A DNA stretch of 64,000 nt from positions 248,001 through 312,000 of the forward strand of contig NZ_JBAWKA010000001.1 in the NCBI RefSeq assembly GCF_043876815.1, read 5' to 3'. Below the pieces are notes generated by a model. The model worked only from the letters and a program-made list of their open reading frames with translations, was not told the DNA's origin and did no database searches. The number at the start of each line of letters is the position of its first letter. Position 1 is the first letter of the stretch. Below are positions 42,716 through 51,809 of this stretch, piece by piece. This stretch comes from Gaetbulibacter_A sp043876815. Its GTDB lineage: Bacteria > Bacteroidota > Bacteroidia > Flavobacteriales > Flavobacteriaceae. The position numbers and the translations under genes are program-made.

Positions 42716-42988
42716 ATGTTTAATTTCCACCCTATCGAAATTGTTGGTCTGCTTGCAGCCGTGTTCACCACGTCGGCCTTTGTGCCACAGGCCTACAAAA
42801 CATGGAAGAGTAAAAATGTAGATTCTATCTCGCTTACTATGTATCTCACGATGTTAATTGGGGTGATTCTTTGGTTTATTTATGGCATATACATCAATAG
42901 TTTATCTATGGTTTTGGCCAATGGTGTAACGTCAATATTAGTTTTTTGTATTGTTGTCATGATCTTAAAGGATAAACCTAAGCGCTAA
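42716..42988 (+). CDS. SemiSWEET sugar transporter
   Basis: This 90-residue membrane protein has one triple-helix bundle, the bacterial half-size SWEET. Helices are near 7-24, 41-58 and 64-83. The PQ motif is in TTSAFVPQAYKTWKSKNVDS, and SLTMYLTMLIGVILWFIYG matches the second helix. It functions as a dimer that lets sugars move down their gradient. It lies 18 nt after leuS and may share its transcript. Confidence 0.92.
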   Translation: MFNFHPIEIVGLLAAVFTTSAFVPQAYKTWKSKNVDSISLTMYLTMLIGVILWFIYGIYINSLSMVLANGVTSILVFCIVVMILKDKPKR

Positions 42989-43124
42989 AACAGACCTTTT
43001 TTATACTTTCAAATTTTTGCCTTTTAACGATACTGGATTACAGAATACATAATTTAACAGTATTTTCACTAAAAGAAATCGAACAAAAAGGCCTTATCAC
43101 TCAAAATATTCAATTTTTTATTTA

Positions 43125-43132
43125 TAATTTTG
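43125..43132 (+). promoter_or_regulatory. -7 box upstream of ald
   Basis: TAATTTTG fits TAnnTTTG and is 34 nt before the ald ATG, in a 178-nt AT-rich gap. No clear -33 partner is seen. Confidence 0.42.
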
Positions 43133-43166
43133 CCGCAGAATTATAAAAATCAAACAACAGGTAATT

Positions 43167-44273
43167 ATGAAAATTGGAGTTCCTATTGAGATCAAGAATA
43201 ATGAAAACCGTGTGGGGATGACGCCTTCCGGTGTTTTTGAATTGACGAAACGAAATCACACGGTCTACATTCAGAAAAATGCAGGTAATAACAGTGGTTT
43301 TTTGGATGACGATTATAAAGAAGTTGGTGCTATTATTCTTGATACTATTGAAGAAGTATATGCATCTGCCGATATGATCGTAAAGGTGAAGGAACCTATT
43401 GAACCTGAGTATAAATTGATCAGAGAAGATCAGGTAGTTTTTACTTATTTCCATTTTGCTTCAAGTGAAGTACTTACCAAAGCGATGATAGAAAGTAAAG
43501 CGGTTTGTATCGCTTATGAAACTGTTGAAGATAAAGACGGTAGTTTACCATTATTGATCCCAATGTCTGAAGTTGCCGGGCGTATGTCTGTACAACAAGG
43601 CGCAAAATATCTTGAAAAACCTATTATGGGTCGTGGTATCTTATTGGGTGGCGTTCCTGGAGTACCTCCTGCCAAAGTTCTTATTTTAGGAGCCGGCGTC
43701 GTAGGGATTCAAGCAGCACGTATGGCAGCCGGTTTGGGCGCTAACGTATTTATTATGGATATCAACATGAAAGCGTTACGTTATGTAAGTGATATCATGC
43801 CGAATAACGTGATCAGTGAATTTTCAAGTGAATACAATATCAGAAAACATATCAAAGATGCCGACTTGATTATTGGTGGCGTATTAATTAAAGGCGCTAA
43901 AGCACCGAAGTTGATTACCCGTGATATGTTGAAAGAAATGCAACCCGGAACCGTCATGGTGGATGTTGCTGTAGATCAGGGAGGTTGTTTTGAAACTACC
44001 GTGCCAACCACGCATCAGGATCCTACCTATATTATTGATGATGTTGTACATTATTCGGTTGCAAATATGCCGGGAGCTGTACCTTACACCTCTACGATGG
44101 CGTTAACGAATGTTACCCTTCCTTATGTGATCAGGTTGGCTGATATGGGCTGGAAAAAAGCATGTAAAAAGAATAAATCACTGTCGAAAGGCTTGAACAT
44201 CGTCAAAGGAAAAATTGTTTATCCTGAGATCGCCGAGGCGTTTGATATGAATTTGGAAACGCTTGCCAACTGA
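43167..44273 (+). CDS. ald: Alanine dehydrogenase
   Basis: This 368-residue enzyme interconverts alanine with pyruvate, ammonia and NADH. It matches the alanine dehydrogenase family along its length: MKIGVPIEIKNNENRVGMTP, ADMIVKVKEPIEPEY with the substrate-binding Lys, the IPMSEVAGRMSVQQGAKYLE segment and the NAD loop ILGAGVVGIQAARMAAGLGA. VDVAVDQGGCFETTVPTTH gives the conserved C-terminal part. It is a single gene between the SemiSWEET and metallopeptidase genes. Confidence 0.93.
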   Translation: MKIGVPIEIKNNENRVGMTPSGVFELTKRNHTVYIQKNAGNNSGFLDDDYKEVGAIILDTIEEVYASADMIVKVKEPIEPEYKLIREDQVVFTYFHFASSEVLTKAMIESKAVCIAYETVEDKDGSLPLLIPMSEVAGRMSVQQGAKYLEKPIMGRGILLGGVPGVPPAKVLILGAGVVGIQAARMAAGLGANVFIMDINMKALRYVSDIMPNNVISEFSSEYNIRKHIKDADLIIGGVLIKGAKAPKLITRDMLKEMQPGTVMVDVAVDQGGCFETTVPTTHQDPTYIIDDVVHYSVANMPGAVPYTSTMALTNVTLPYVIRLADMGWKKACKKNKSLSKGLNIVKGKIVYPEIAEAFDMNLETLAN

Positions 44274-44344
44274 CAAATTTTCACGCTTTAAAATTGGCGT
44301 TATTTTTGTTATAGTTAAAGGGTAAGAACAAATTATTATAACAT

Positions 44345-45040
44345 ATGTTAGGATACTATTTAATTATTGGAGGAATTGCCCTTGTAAGTTGGCTAGTTAG
44401 TAGCACACTGAAACGCAAGTTTGAAAAATATTCAAAAGTACAGCTCCGTAATGGTATGAGTGGTGCAGAGGTTGCCGAGAAGATGTTGTCAGACCACGGT
44501 ATTACGGATGTAGAAGTGATCTCGACACCCGGACGTTTAACAGACCATTACAATCCTAAAAATAAAACCGTTAATTTAAGTGAAGCTGTTTATAACCAGC
44601 GGAATGCAGCTGCGGCTGCAGTAGCGGCTCACGAATGTGGGCATGCCGTTCAGCATGCGAAAGCTTATAGTTGGCTTACGATGCGCTCTACCTTGGTGCC
44701 TGTGGTTAGTGTGTCATCTGGAATGTCTCAGTGGTTAATTATCGGAGGTCTTATTCTTGGTGGTGCTGCCGGAGTCGGTTTAGGTTGGTATGTTGCCGCC
44801 GCAGGTGTTGCCCTTATGGGGTTTGCTACCTTGTTCAGCTTTATCACCTTACCTGTGGAATACGATGCCAGTAACCGCGCTTTGGCTTGGTTAAAGAACA
44901 GGAATATTGTAACACCCGATGAATACAAAGGCTCTGAAGACGCCTTAAAATGGGCGGCCAGAACCTATCTGGTTGCGGCCATAGGAGCACTTGCCACCCT
45001 TGTGTATTGGGCTTTACAAATATTTGGTGCTCGCGATTAA
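44345..45040 (+). CDS. Zinc metallopeptidase, YugP family
   Basis: This 231-residue membrane-bound metallopeptidase has an N-terminal helix (about 3-20) and several further hydrophobic stretches (about 112-165 and 205-225). The zinc motif is HECGH in AAAAVAAHECGHAVQHAKAY, and PVEYDASNRALAWL supplies the downstream acidic ligand. Targets are unknown. It is followed by a terminator and stands alone. Confidence 0.9.
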   Translation: MLGYYLIIGGIALVSWLVSSTLKRKFEKYSKVQLRNGMSGAEVAEKMLSDHGITDVEVISTPGRLTDHYNPKNKTVNLSEAVYNQRNAAAAAVAAHECGHAVQHAKAYSWLTMRSTLVPVVSVSSGMSQWLIIGGLILGGAAGVGLGWYVAAAGVALMGFATLFSFITLPVEYDASNRALAWLKNRNIVTPDEYKGSEDALKWAARTYLVAAIGALATLVYWALQIFGARD

Positions 45041-45061
45041 AAACAAGTATGGAAAAAATTC

Positions 45062-45092
45062 AAACCCTGATAGTATCTATCAGGGTTTTTTT
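45062..45092 (+). terminator. Terminator after the YugP-type gene
   Basis: A perfect 12-bp stem AAACCCTGATAG / CTATCAGGGTTT with a 3-nt loop and a continuing T run. Confidence 0.87.
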
Positions 45093-45151
45093 GTGTTTTG
45101 AATTTCGATTGTACCTATGGCTTTTCCCTTAGAAACTGTATCTTTATAGTT

Positions 45152-46300
45152 ATGCAACACACCTCAAAATTAACCCATGTTGGCACCAGTATTTTTGCCA
45201 TTATGAGTCAGCTGGCTAAAGCACACCAGGCTATCGATTTATCACAGGGCTTTCCCGATTTTGAAATGGATAAAAATCTGGTAGATTTAGCCGTTCAGGC
45301 GATGCAAAAAGGATACAATCAGTATGCACCTATGCCTGGTGTTTTAGAATTGCGGTTAGCCATTTCAAAGAAATATGAATTGTTGTATGATACCAGCTAT
45401 CATCCGGAAACTGAAATAACTGTTACTGCGGGTGCAACTCAGGCTATTTTTGGGGTGATTTCCACGTTTATTAAAAAGGATGATGAGGTTATTATATTTA
45501 AACCCGCCTATGATAGTTATGAACCGACTGTTGAATTAAATGGTGGTATACCAGTGTCTGTTGAATTGCGGGCTCCGAACTTTAAAGTAGATTGGAGTGT
45601 GGTAAAAAAGAAAATAACTTCTCGAACGAAAATGATTGTGATTAACACGCCTCAAAATCCTATTGGGACGGTATTTTCGGAAAGGGATATGCTAGAGTTA
45701 CAAAAGCTAACAAATGATACGGATATCATGGTTTTAAGTGATGAAGTATACGAACATATCATTTTTGATGGCGAGAAACATCAAAGTGCCTGCCGCTTTC
45801 CCGGACTGAAATCACGGACATTTATTACGGCGTCTTTTGGAAAAACATTTCATAGTACCGGATGGAAGTTGGGCTATTGTTGTGCGCCAAAAGCACTTAT
45901 GGAAGAATTTCGAAAAGTGCATCAATTTATGGTGTTTTGCGTGAATCATCCCACGCAGTTGGCTGTAGCCGAATACATGGCGACGCCGAAACATTATCTG
46001 GAGTTACCCACTTTCTATCAGCGAAAGCGTGATTTCTTTTTAAGTTTGATCGAATCGTCGGGCTTTACTTTTACACCCTCGAAAGGAACGTATTTTCAAT
46101 TGTTGGATTATTCCAATATCACCGATGAAAATGATGAGGATTTTGCTAAAAGATTAGTTCAAGAACACCGTTTGGCATCCATTCCGATTTCGGTATTTTA
46201 CAACGAAGCACCACCAACAAAAGTCTTACGTTTTTGTTTTGCAAAAAAAGAACACACTTTAGAACAAGCAGCACGAATTTTAAACTCAATTTCATCATGA
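45152..46300 (+). CDS. Methionine/glutamine-type aminotransferase (class I, YbdL-like)
   Basis: I use the ATG at 45152 (382 residues, MQHTSKLTHVGTSIFAIMSQ), because an upstream frame start at 45098 falls just after the terminator and adds unconserved sequence. It is a PLP-dependent class I aminotransferase: IDLSQGFPDFEMD, the NTPQNPIGTVFS loop and the PLP-Lys in ASFGKTFHSTGWKLGY. The closest subgroup is YbdL/kynurenine-glutamine transaminase K, which moves amino groups between methionine or aromatic residues and keto acids. The stop overlaps the omega-amidase start (ATGA). Confidence 0.88.
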   Translation: MQHTSKLTHVGTSIFAIMSQLAKAHQAIDLSQGFPDFEMDKNLVDLAVQAMQKGYNQYAPMPGVLELRLAISKKYELLYDTSYHPETEITVTAGATQAIFGVISTFIKKDDEVIIFKPAYDSYEPTVELNGGIPVSVELRAPNFKVDWSVVKKKITSRTKMIVINTPQNPIGTVFSERDMLELQKLTNDTDIMVLSDEVYEHIIFDGEKHQSACRFPGLKSRTFITASFGKTFHSTGWKLGYCCAPKALMEEFRKVHQFMVFCVNHPTQLAVAEYMATPKHYLELPTFYQRKRDFFLSLIESSGFTFTPSKGTYFQLLDYSNITDENDEDFAKRLVQEHRLASIPISVFYNEAPPTKVLRFCFAKKEHTLEQAARILNSISS

Positions 46301-47076
46301 CAGATAGCTTAAAAATCGCTTTAATCCAGGCCGATTTGGTTTGGGAAAATCCGAAACAAAATCGTGATAATTTCACCAAAAAAATAGAGGCTATTTCAGA
46401 AGGTGTCGATATCATTATTCTGCCGGAAATGTTTTCTTCAGGCTTTACCATGAATGCTTCCGATGTCGCCGAACCAATGTCTGGTGAAACCGTAGCATGG
46501 ATGAAAACCATGGCGGTGAAATCAGGTGCAGCAGTTACCGGAAGTCTGGTGATCGAGGAAAATAACAAGTATTATAACCGCATGTTGTTTGTTGAGCCGT
46601 TAGGAGCGTTTTCAATATATGATAAGCGCCACACCTTTACTTTGGTAGGCGAAGACAAGGTGTATACGGCCGGTACTGAAAAACTGATTGTGAATTATAA
46701 AGGATGGAAAATTTGCCCGTTGATATGTTACGATCTGCGCTTTCCGGTTTGGGCACGAAATACGGAAGATTACGACGTTTTAATGTATGTAGCGAATTGG
46801 CCAAAACCGCGTGTTTCAGCTTGGGACGCCCTTTTGGAAGCACGGGCTATTGAAAACATGTGTTACTGTATCGGTGTTAATCGTGTAGGAGTCGATGGTG
46901 TAAAAAGTGAATACTCCGGCCATTCTGCCGTGTATGATGTTCTGGGAAAACGCTTAACCGCTTTTGACCCTAATGAAGAGAAAACTGAAATAGTTACTTT
47001 AGAAAAACGGCATATTGAAGCGTTTCGGAATAAATTAAAGTTTTTAGATGACCGTGATACCTTTACGGTGCATTAA
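46297..47076 (+). CDS. Omega-amidase (YafV/Nit2-like nitrilase)
   Basis: This 259-residue carbon-nitrogen hydrolase is started at the ATG at 46297, which overlaps the aminotransferase stop by 4 nt. The nitrilase triad is visible: Glu in IIILPEMFSSGF, Lys in YDKRHTFTLVGEDKVYTAG and Cys in ICPLICYDLRFPVWAR. YafV-type enzymes hydrolyse alpha-ketoglutaramate, the by-product when glutamine is the amino donor. That fits the coupled aminotransferase and suggests one two-step unit, for example in methionine salvage. Confidence 0.9.
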   Translation: MTDSLKIALIQADLVWENPKQNRDNFTKKIEAISEGVDIIILPEMFSSGFTMNASDVAEPMSGETVAWMKTMAVKSGAAVTGSLVIEENNKYYNRMLFVEPLGAFSIYDKRHTFTLVGEDKVYTAGTEKLIVNYKGWKICPLICYDLRFPVWARNTEDYDVLMYVANWPKPRVSAWDALLEARAIENMCYCIGVNRVGVDGVKSEYSGHSAVYDVLGKRLTAFDPNEEKTEIVTLEKRHIEAFRNKLKFLDDRDTFTVH

Positions 47077-48670
47077 AATTTAATGTTGTGATCTGTCCCC
47101 AATCGGAGCGTACTTCAATATCCTGAAAATGGATCACGCGTTCGGGAGCTATCTTTTTAAGATAATTACCGGTATCATATTTTTCATTTCCATTTTTATC
47201 TTCAATCACGCGTATACTATACATGCCGGGAGCTAGATTTAAAAAATCGACACGGTTTTTACTGGCTTCATATTGCGAAGCCTTAACCACACCACTTTTG
47301 TCGGTGAGTTCAATAATTATAGGAAAGTTTGGATTCACCAGATTAAAGCGAATGGAGCCAAGATCTGAAGCATTTCTGGTACTTACCCTGAAGCTCAAAC
47401 TATCATTTTTGTCACCAAAAAAATCAGTGATGGCCTCGGGTAAAACATCAATAAAATAACCGTTACCTTCGGTTTTATCGAAATAAAAATTTAAATTATT
47501 TTCAAGGGTATCAAGAGCTGTCGTAAAGGTGATGTTTGTTGAATCCTTATCCATAATACGCACCTTTGAAACATCCAAACTATCAAAGGGTGTGCTACCT
47601 GTTAGGATAAACGGTTCGTTTAATTTTAAGCCTCCCGAAGTACCTTTAATTGCTAAGGTATCCCGTTTTTGTTCACTTATTCGCACCGTAAAGTCTTTTT
47701 TGAATTTCGGTGGGTTTGTAACGGTAAACAAAAGGGTATCTGCATCCAATCGGGGGCGGTACCAATAATTTAAGGTGTCTGCTTTTGGGTCTTTGGTAAC
47801 ACGCGATGTAAAATCGTCAGGAACTTCAGAATTTATTTCTATAGCCATATCCTTATAATCACCTTCAAAACCAAAAGCAATTTTTTCTCCCGATAATAAA
47901 CGTGGTCGCGCAGCTTCAAAATCGATTTCCTCATAAAATAATTTTAAAGTATATGAGCTATCTGTTGGTACCGTTATAAATTGTTTATGAAAAGCGATCT
48001 GATCCGTTTTTTGCTGAAATTTATTGTCGTTATTTTCATCCTTTAAAGCCATCAAAAAATAGGTTCCTGCCTTTAGATTTTCTAAGGTAAAAGTGGTTAA
48101 GCTATCCAGGGTGTTTGTTAGGTATCGTGGGGGTTGTTTGTAAACAATAGAATCATTGAAGGTAGAATCTGCTTCATATAACATAACGGAAACAAACGAT
48201 TCGGGTTTACGACTTAAAGCATCAACGATCTGTCCTCTAACGGTTAATGAATCAATGTATGTACCTGTTGAAAACACATAACGATAGAAAGGGAAGGGAT
48301 TGCCTTCATTATTATCTACGATACTATTTCCAAAATTAAAGGCATAGGTCGTATTGGGTTGTAAAGTGTCGAAGATCTTAATGGTGATTTCCTTACTTGC
48401 AGTACCCAAAGGGGTAATTTCAGGCTGTGTTTTCATTGGTGGTGAGATCACCAATTGTTTTTGAAGGTTGTTTAGCTTTATATACTCATCAAAATATATT
48501 TTAATTTCCCGGCTGTTAAACCCTGTACCATAATTTTCAGGCTCTGTTTTAATAACGGCAGGCGGCGTCTCATCTTTTGGGCCACCCTCAGGATTACCAC
48601 GGTTAGCACAATTATTGGCTGAGATCCCAATGATGAGCGCTAAAAGGACATTTAAAAAAGCTTTTTTCAC
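47063..48670 (-). CDS. Large lipoprotein with N-terminal Ig-like (SbsA/Big_5) domain
   Basis: This 535-residue exported protein has a signal peptide ending near ISANNC (Cys22), a loose lipobox. An Ig-like domain at about 35-130 (ETPPAVIKTEPENYGTGFNS, YAFNFGNSIVDNNEG) is followed by beta-rich repeats, including two DENNDNKFQ / DKNGNEKYDTGNY loops that look calcium-binding. Such proteins are common single-copy lipoproteins in Bacteroidota with no assigned function. The 3' end overlaps the omega-amidase gene by 14 nt in the opposite direction. Confidence 0.8.
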   Translation of the reverse strand: MKKAFLNVLLALIIGISANNCANRGNPEGGPKDETPPAVIKTEPENYGTGFNSREIKIYFDEYIKLNNLQKQLVISPPMKTQPEITPLGTASKEITIKIFDTLQPNTTYAFNFGNSIVDNNEGNPFPFYRYVFSTGTYIDSLTVRGQIVDALSRKPESFVSVMLYEADSTFNDSIVYKQPPRYLTNTLDSLTTFTLENLKAGTYFLMALKDENNDNKFQQKTDQIAFHKQFITVPTDSSYTLKLFYEEIDFEAARPRLLSGEKIAFGFEGDYKDMAIEINSEVPDDFTSRVTKDPKADTLNYWYRPRLDADTLLFTVTNPPKFKKDFTVRISEQKRDTLAIKGTSGGLKLNEPFILTGSTPFDSLDVSKVRIMDKDSTNITFTTALDTLENNLNFYFDKTEGNGYFIDVLPEAITDFFGDKNDSLSFRVSTRNASDLGSIRFNLVNPNFPIIIELTDKSGVVKASQYEASKNRVDFLNLAPGMYSIRVIEDKNGNEKYDTGNYLKKIAPERVIHFQDIEVRSDWGQITTLNFNAP

Positions 48671-48829
48671 GTGTTTATTTTTATTGACTTTTAATGGTCA
48701 CCAGTAACCTTTGATATTTAAAATAATAATTCTTTTGATACTTAATAATTATTTTAAATATGTCGGTTTCATTAAGAAATTAAAATTTTTTACAAACCTA
48801 CATAAATTATGGATATAACGCTTGCTTTG

Positions 48830-49507
48830 TTATGCTATTGCCATAGTCGCAATGCTTATTTTAACGTTTTCTGCTTGTTTCAAAATGTTGATGCAACCTT
48901 CAAGAGTGGCACCCGTGGTAATGAGGTCGTCTACAATTAAAATATGTTTCCCTGAAAGTTCTTGAGGACGTTCCAAGGCGTAAAGATCATTGATGTTTTG
49001 AGCCCGTTCACTACGCGTTTTTTTAACCTGTGATTTAGTGTGAACTACTTTTAATAAAAGATCTTCCCGATATGCGGCATCCAAGGCCAGAGCGATACGT
49101 TGACCGAATTTAGTAACCTGATTGTAACCACGTTTTCGTAACTTCTTTTTGTGCATGGGCACCGGAATAACGACATCGATGGTCTGCCATTCCGGGAGAT
49201 TTTTTAGTTCACCGCCCAGCCAATCGCCCAAAACTTCCCCGATATATTGGTGGCCTTTGTATTTGAGTTCATGGATGAGTTGTTGCACCAGTCCTTTTTT
49301 TTCAAACCGAAACAAGGCTGTGCCTTGCTCAATATCCGCACGGCCATAAAGCACTTTTTTTATAGCGGGATTATGGTCGAAGTGAAAATTGGTTATCGGT
49401 AAGGCGTTACGACAATGTATGCAAATAGCATCTTCTTGAGCCATAAGTGGTTGGTAACACGCATAGCATACTTTTGGGAAAAACAGGTTAAGTAAAGACT
49501 GTAGCAT
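48830..49507 (-). CDS. ComF-family phosphoribosyltransferase-like protein
   Basis: This 225-residue protein has an N-terminal cysteine cluster (CYACYQPLMAQEDAICIHC), probably zinc-binding, and a C-terminal PRTase fold with the PRPP loop ILIVDDLITTGATLEGC. KKLRKRGYNQVTKFGQRIA is typical of ComF/GntX. ComF proteins help DNA uptake in competent bacteria; in many others the role is unknown. It is a lone gene divergent from glyS. Confidence 0.9.
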   Translation of the reverse strand: MLQSLLNLFFPKVCYACYQPLMAQEDAICIHCRNALPITNFHFDHNPAIKKVLYGRADIEQGTALFRFEKKGLVQQLIHELKYKGHQYIGEVLGDWLGGELKNLPEWQTIDVVIPVPMHKKKLRKRGYNQVTKFGQRIALALDAAYREDLLLKVVHTKSQVKKTRSERAQNINDLYALERPQELSGKHILIVDDLITTGATLEGCINILKQAENVKISIATMAIA

Positions 49508-49603
49508 TTGGGAAAAACTTGGTCATGGTATAAACTTAGAAAAAATAAAAGGATTTAACCGTGTTATTTTTTAATAAGACGCACTTTATTTATGGCGGTT
49601 TTA

Positions 49604-49611
49604 TATTTTTG
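49604..49611 (+). promoter_or_regulatory. -7 box immediately upstream of glyS
   Basis: TATTTTTG (TAnnTTTG) ends only 4 nt before the chosen ATG at 49616. If it is used, the mRNA would be leaderless or nearly so. No good -33 TTG is visible, so the box may be accidental. Confidence 0.35.
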
Positions 49612-49615
49612 CACC

Positions 49616-51160
49616 ATGGTAAATCAAGATGATCAATTTAAGAAAGTAATCTCTCATGCAAAGGAGTATGGTTACGTGTTCCAGAGTAGTGATATTTACG
49701 ATGGATTAAGCGCAGTTTATGATTACGCACAGAACGGGGCAGAGTTAAAGAAAAATATTCGTGAATACTGGTGGAAAGCCATGGTGCAGATGAATGAGAA
49801 TATTGTGGGGATAGATGCTGCCATTTTTATGCATCCGACCACATGGAAAGCTTCCGGGCACGTTGATGCCTTTAATGACCCTTTGATTGATAATAAAGAT
49901 TCTAAAAAACGCTACCGCGCTGATGTACTTATTGAAGACTATTGTGCTAAGGTGGAAGCTAAAATTGATAAAGAGGTCGCTAAAGCGGAAAAACGTTTTG
50001 GCGATGCATTTGATAAAGCCCAGTTTGTGGCTACTAATCCTCGTGTTTTAAGATATCAGGAAACCATAGATACCACTTTATCACGTATGGCCAAATCGTT
50101 GGAAAAGGAGGATCTAGCCGATGTGAAAGCCTTAATTGAAGAATTGGAAATTTCAGATCCTTTAACCGGCAGTAAAAATTGGACTGATGTAAAGCAGTTC
50201 AATTTGATGTTCGGAACTAAACTAGGGGCTTCGGCTGAAAATGCGATGGATCTGTATTTACGTCCTGAAACGGCTCAAGGTATTTTTGTTAATTTTTTAA
50301 ATGTACAAAAGACCGGGCGTATGAAAATTCCGTTTGGGATCGCTCAAACCGGAAAAGCTTTTAGAAACGAAATTGTAGCCCGTCAGTTTATTTTTAGAAT
50401 GCGTGAGTTCGAGCAGATGGAAATGCAGTTTTTTATCAAACCGGGAACCCAGAAAGAATGGTATGACTACTGGAAGGAAACCCGTTTGAAATGGCATTTG
50501 TCTCTGGGAATGGGAAAAGAAAATTACCGTTTTCACGACCATGAAAAATTAGCGCATTACGCTGATGCCGCTGCTGATATTGAGTTTAAATTCCCATTTG
50601 GTTTTAAAGAACTGGAAGGGATTCATTCGCGTACTGATTTCGATCTTAAAGCACATGAAGAATACTCCGGTAAAAAATTACAGTATTTTGATCCTGAAGA
50701 AAATAGAAGTTATGTGCCTTACGTACTGGAGACTTCCATTGGTCTGGATCGTATGTTTCTAGCGGTATTTTCGAATGCCTTGGAGGATGAAGAATTGGAT
50801 AATGGTACAACCAGAACCGTGTTAAAATTGCCAAGTGTTTTGGCGCCAACCAAAGCCGCTGTTTTACCTTTGGTTAAAAAGGATGGTTTACCAGAGATCG
50901 CTCAACAGATTATTGAAGATTTGAAATGGGATTTTAATGTGTTCTATGATGAAAAGGATGCTGTTGGAAAACGTTACCGTCGTCAGGATGCCATTGGAAC
51001 GCCTTTCTGTATTACCGTAGATCACGATACTTTGAAAGACAAAACTGTGACTATTCGCTACCGTGATAGTATGGAACAGGAACGCGTGAAGATCGATGAT
51101 CTGCGTGATCTGATTAAAAAAGAAGTGGATATGGGTAATTGGTTGATGAAAATCAAATAA
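49616..51160 (+). CDS. glyS: Glycyl-tRNA synthetase (single-chain dimeric type)
   Basis: This is a class IIa synthetase of the alpha2 type, not the alpha2beta2 two-gene form. I choose the ATG at 49616 (514 residues, MVNQDDQFKKVISHAKEYGY); an in-frame ATG at 49592 would add eight residues absent from relatives I recall. Motif 1, motif 2 (RNEIVARQFIFRMREFEQME) and motif 3 (ETSIGLDRMFLAVFSNALED) are present. The anticodon-binding domain spans about 410-514. It ends at a bidirectional terminator shared with the Lrp-type gene. Confidence 0.95.
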   Translation: MVNQDDQFKKVISHAKEYGYVFQSSDIYDGLSAVYDYAQNGAELKKNIREYWWKAMVQMNENIVGIDAAIFMHPTTWKASGHVDAFNDPLIDNKDSKKRYRADVLIEDYCAKVEAKIDKEVAKAEKRFGDAFDKAQFVATNPRVLRYQETIDTTLSRMAKSLEKEDLADVKALIEELEISDPLTGSKNWTDVKQFNLMFGTKLGASAENAMDLYLRPETAQGIFVNFLNVQKTGRMKIPFGIAQTGKAFRNEIVARQFIFRMREFEQMEMQFFIKPGTQKEWYDYWKETRLKWHLSLGMGKENYRFHDHEKLAHYADAAADIEFKFPFGFKELEGIHSRTDFDLKAHEEYSGKKLQYFDPEENRSYVPYVLETSIGLDRMFLAVFSNALEDEELDNGTTRTVLKLPSVLAPTKAAVLPLVKKDGLPEIAQQIIEDLKWDFNVFYDEKDAVGKRYRRQDAIGTPFCITVDHDTLKDKTVTIRYRDSMEQERVKIDDLRDLIKKEVDMGNWLMKIK

Positions 51161-51180
51161 TCCTTCTTGATATAAAATAA

Positions 51181-51210
51181 AAAAGCCGAAACGTTAGTTT
51201 CGGCTTTTTT
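51181..51210. terminator. Bidirectional terminator between glyS and the Lrp-type regulator
   Basis: A perfect 12-bp stem AAAAGCCGAAAC / GTTTCGGCTTTT with a GTTA loop, flanked by A/T runs on both sides; it serves both convergent genes. Confidence 0.88.
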
Positions 51211-51681
51211 TTATACGGCAATTTGCCGGTCTATCTGTTGATCTAGAGATATTAAGGATTCGGTGCGTAGCACTCCCGAAATGGACTGAATATCTTTGTT
51301 GAGTAAATGCATGAGATGCGCATTATCAAAGCAAAGGATCTTGATGAAAATATTCCATTGGCCGGTGGTATAATGGCATTCGGTGACCTCGGGCATTTTT
51401 CTGAGGGTTCGCACAACATCTTCGTAGTTAATAGCTTTGTCCAAATAAATGCCTACAAAAGCCAGAGTGGAATAGCCTAGAACCTTGGGATTCAATATAA
51501 ATTTGGATCCTACCAAAAGCTTTGATTTTTCCAGTTTTCTTAATCGTTGGTGAATGGCTGCCCCTGAGATACCTACATTACGGGCGATTTCCAGGATTGG
51601 TGTACGGGCATCAGTTGTTAGAGCCCTTAGGATTTTTTTGTCGATACCGTCTATAATAACGGTCTTACTTTTAAGCTTCAT
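51211..51681 (-). CDS. Lrp/AsnC-family transcriptional regulator
   Basis: This 156-residue regulator has an N-terminal winged HTH (about 8-60; LEIARNVGISGAAIHQRLRK) and a C-terminal RAM ligand-binding domain (about 75-150). Family members sense amino acids and bind as octamers. The next gene upstream on the same strand encodes a saccharopine dehydrogenase-like enzyme, separated by a repeat, so it is a possible target. A TATTTTTG box lies at 51713-51706 on the minus strand, about 25 nt before the ATG. Confidence 0.93.
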   Translation of the reverse strand: MKLKSKTVIIDGIDKKILRALTTDARTPILEIARNVGISGAAIHQRLRKLEKSKLLVGSKFILNPKVLGYSTLAFVGIYLDKAINYEDVVRTLRKMPEVTECHYTTGQWNIFIKILCFDNAHLMHLLNKDIQSISGVLRTESLISLDQQIDRQIAV

Positions 51682-51748
51682 GTCGGTTTAGTTTCGTTTT
51701 AAAAGCAAAAATAATAATTAACTTTTAATTTGAAACTTTTTTTACGTC

Positions 51749-51807
51749 AGGGATTGTAGCAACTACCGTGTAGTGAGGAAAGCCCGACCCGCAGGGTAAC
51801 GCCCAAA
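51749..51807 (-). repeat. Palindromic intergenic repeat, family A, copy 3 (short)
   Basis: It shares the GGGAT-TGTAG start, the GGAAAGCCCGACCC core and the GGGTAACGCCCAA end with the copies at 1512-1610 and 4038-4127, but is about 40 nt shorter. It lies between the Lrp-type gene and the saccharopine dehydrogenase-like gene, hugging the latter's 3' end. Confidence 0.65.
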
Positions 51808-51809
51808 GC

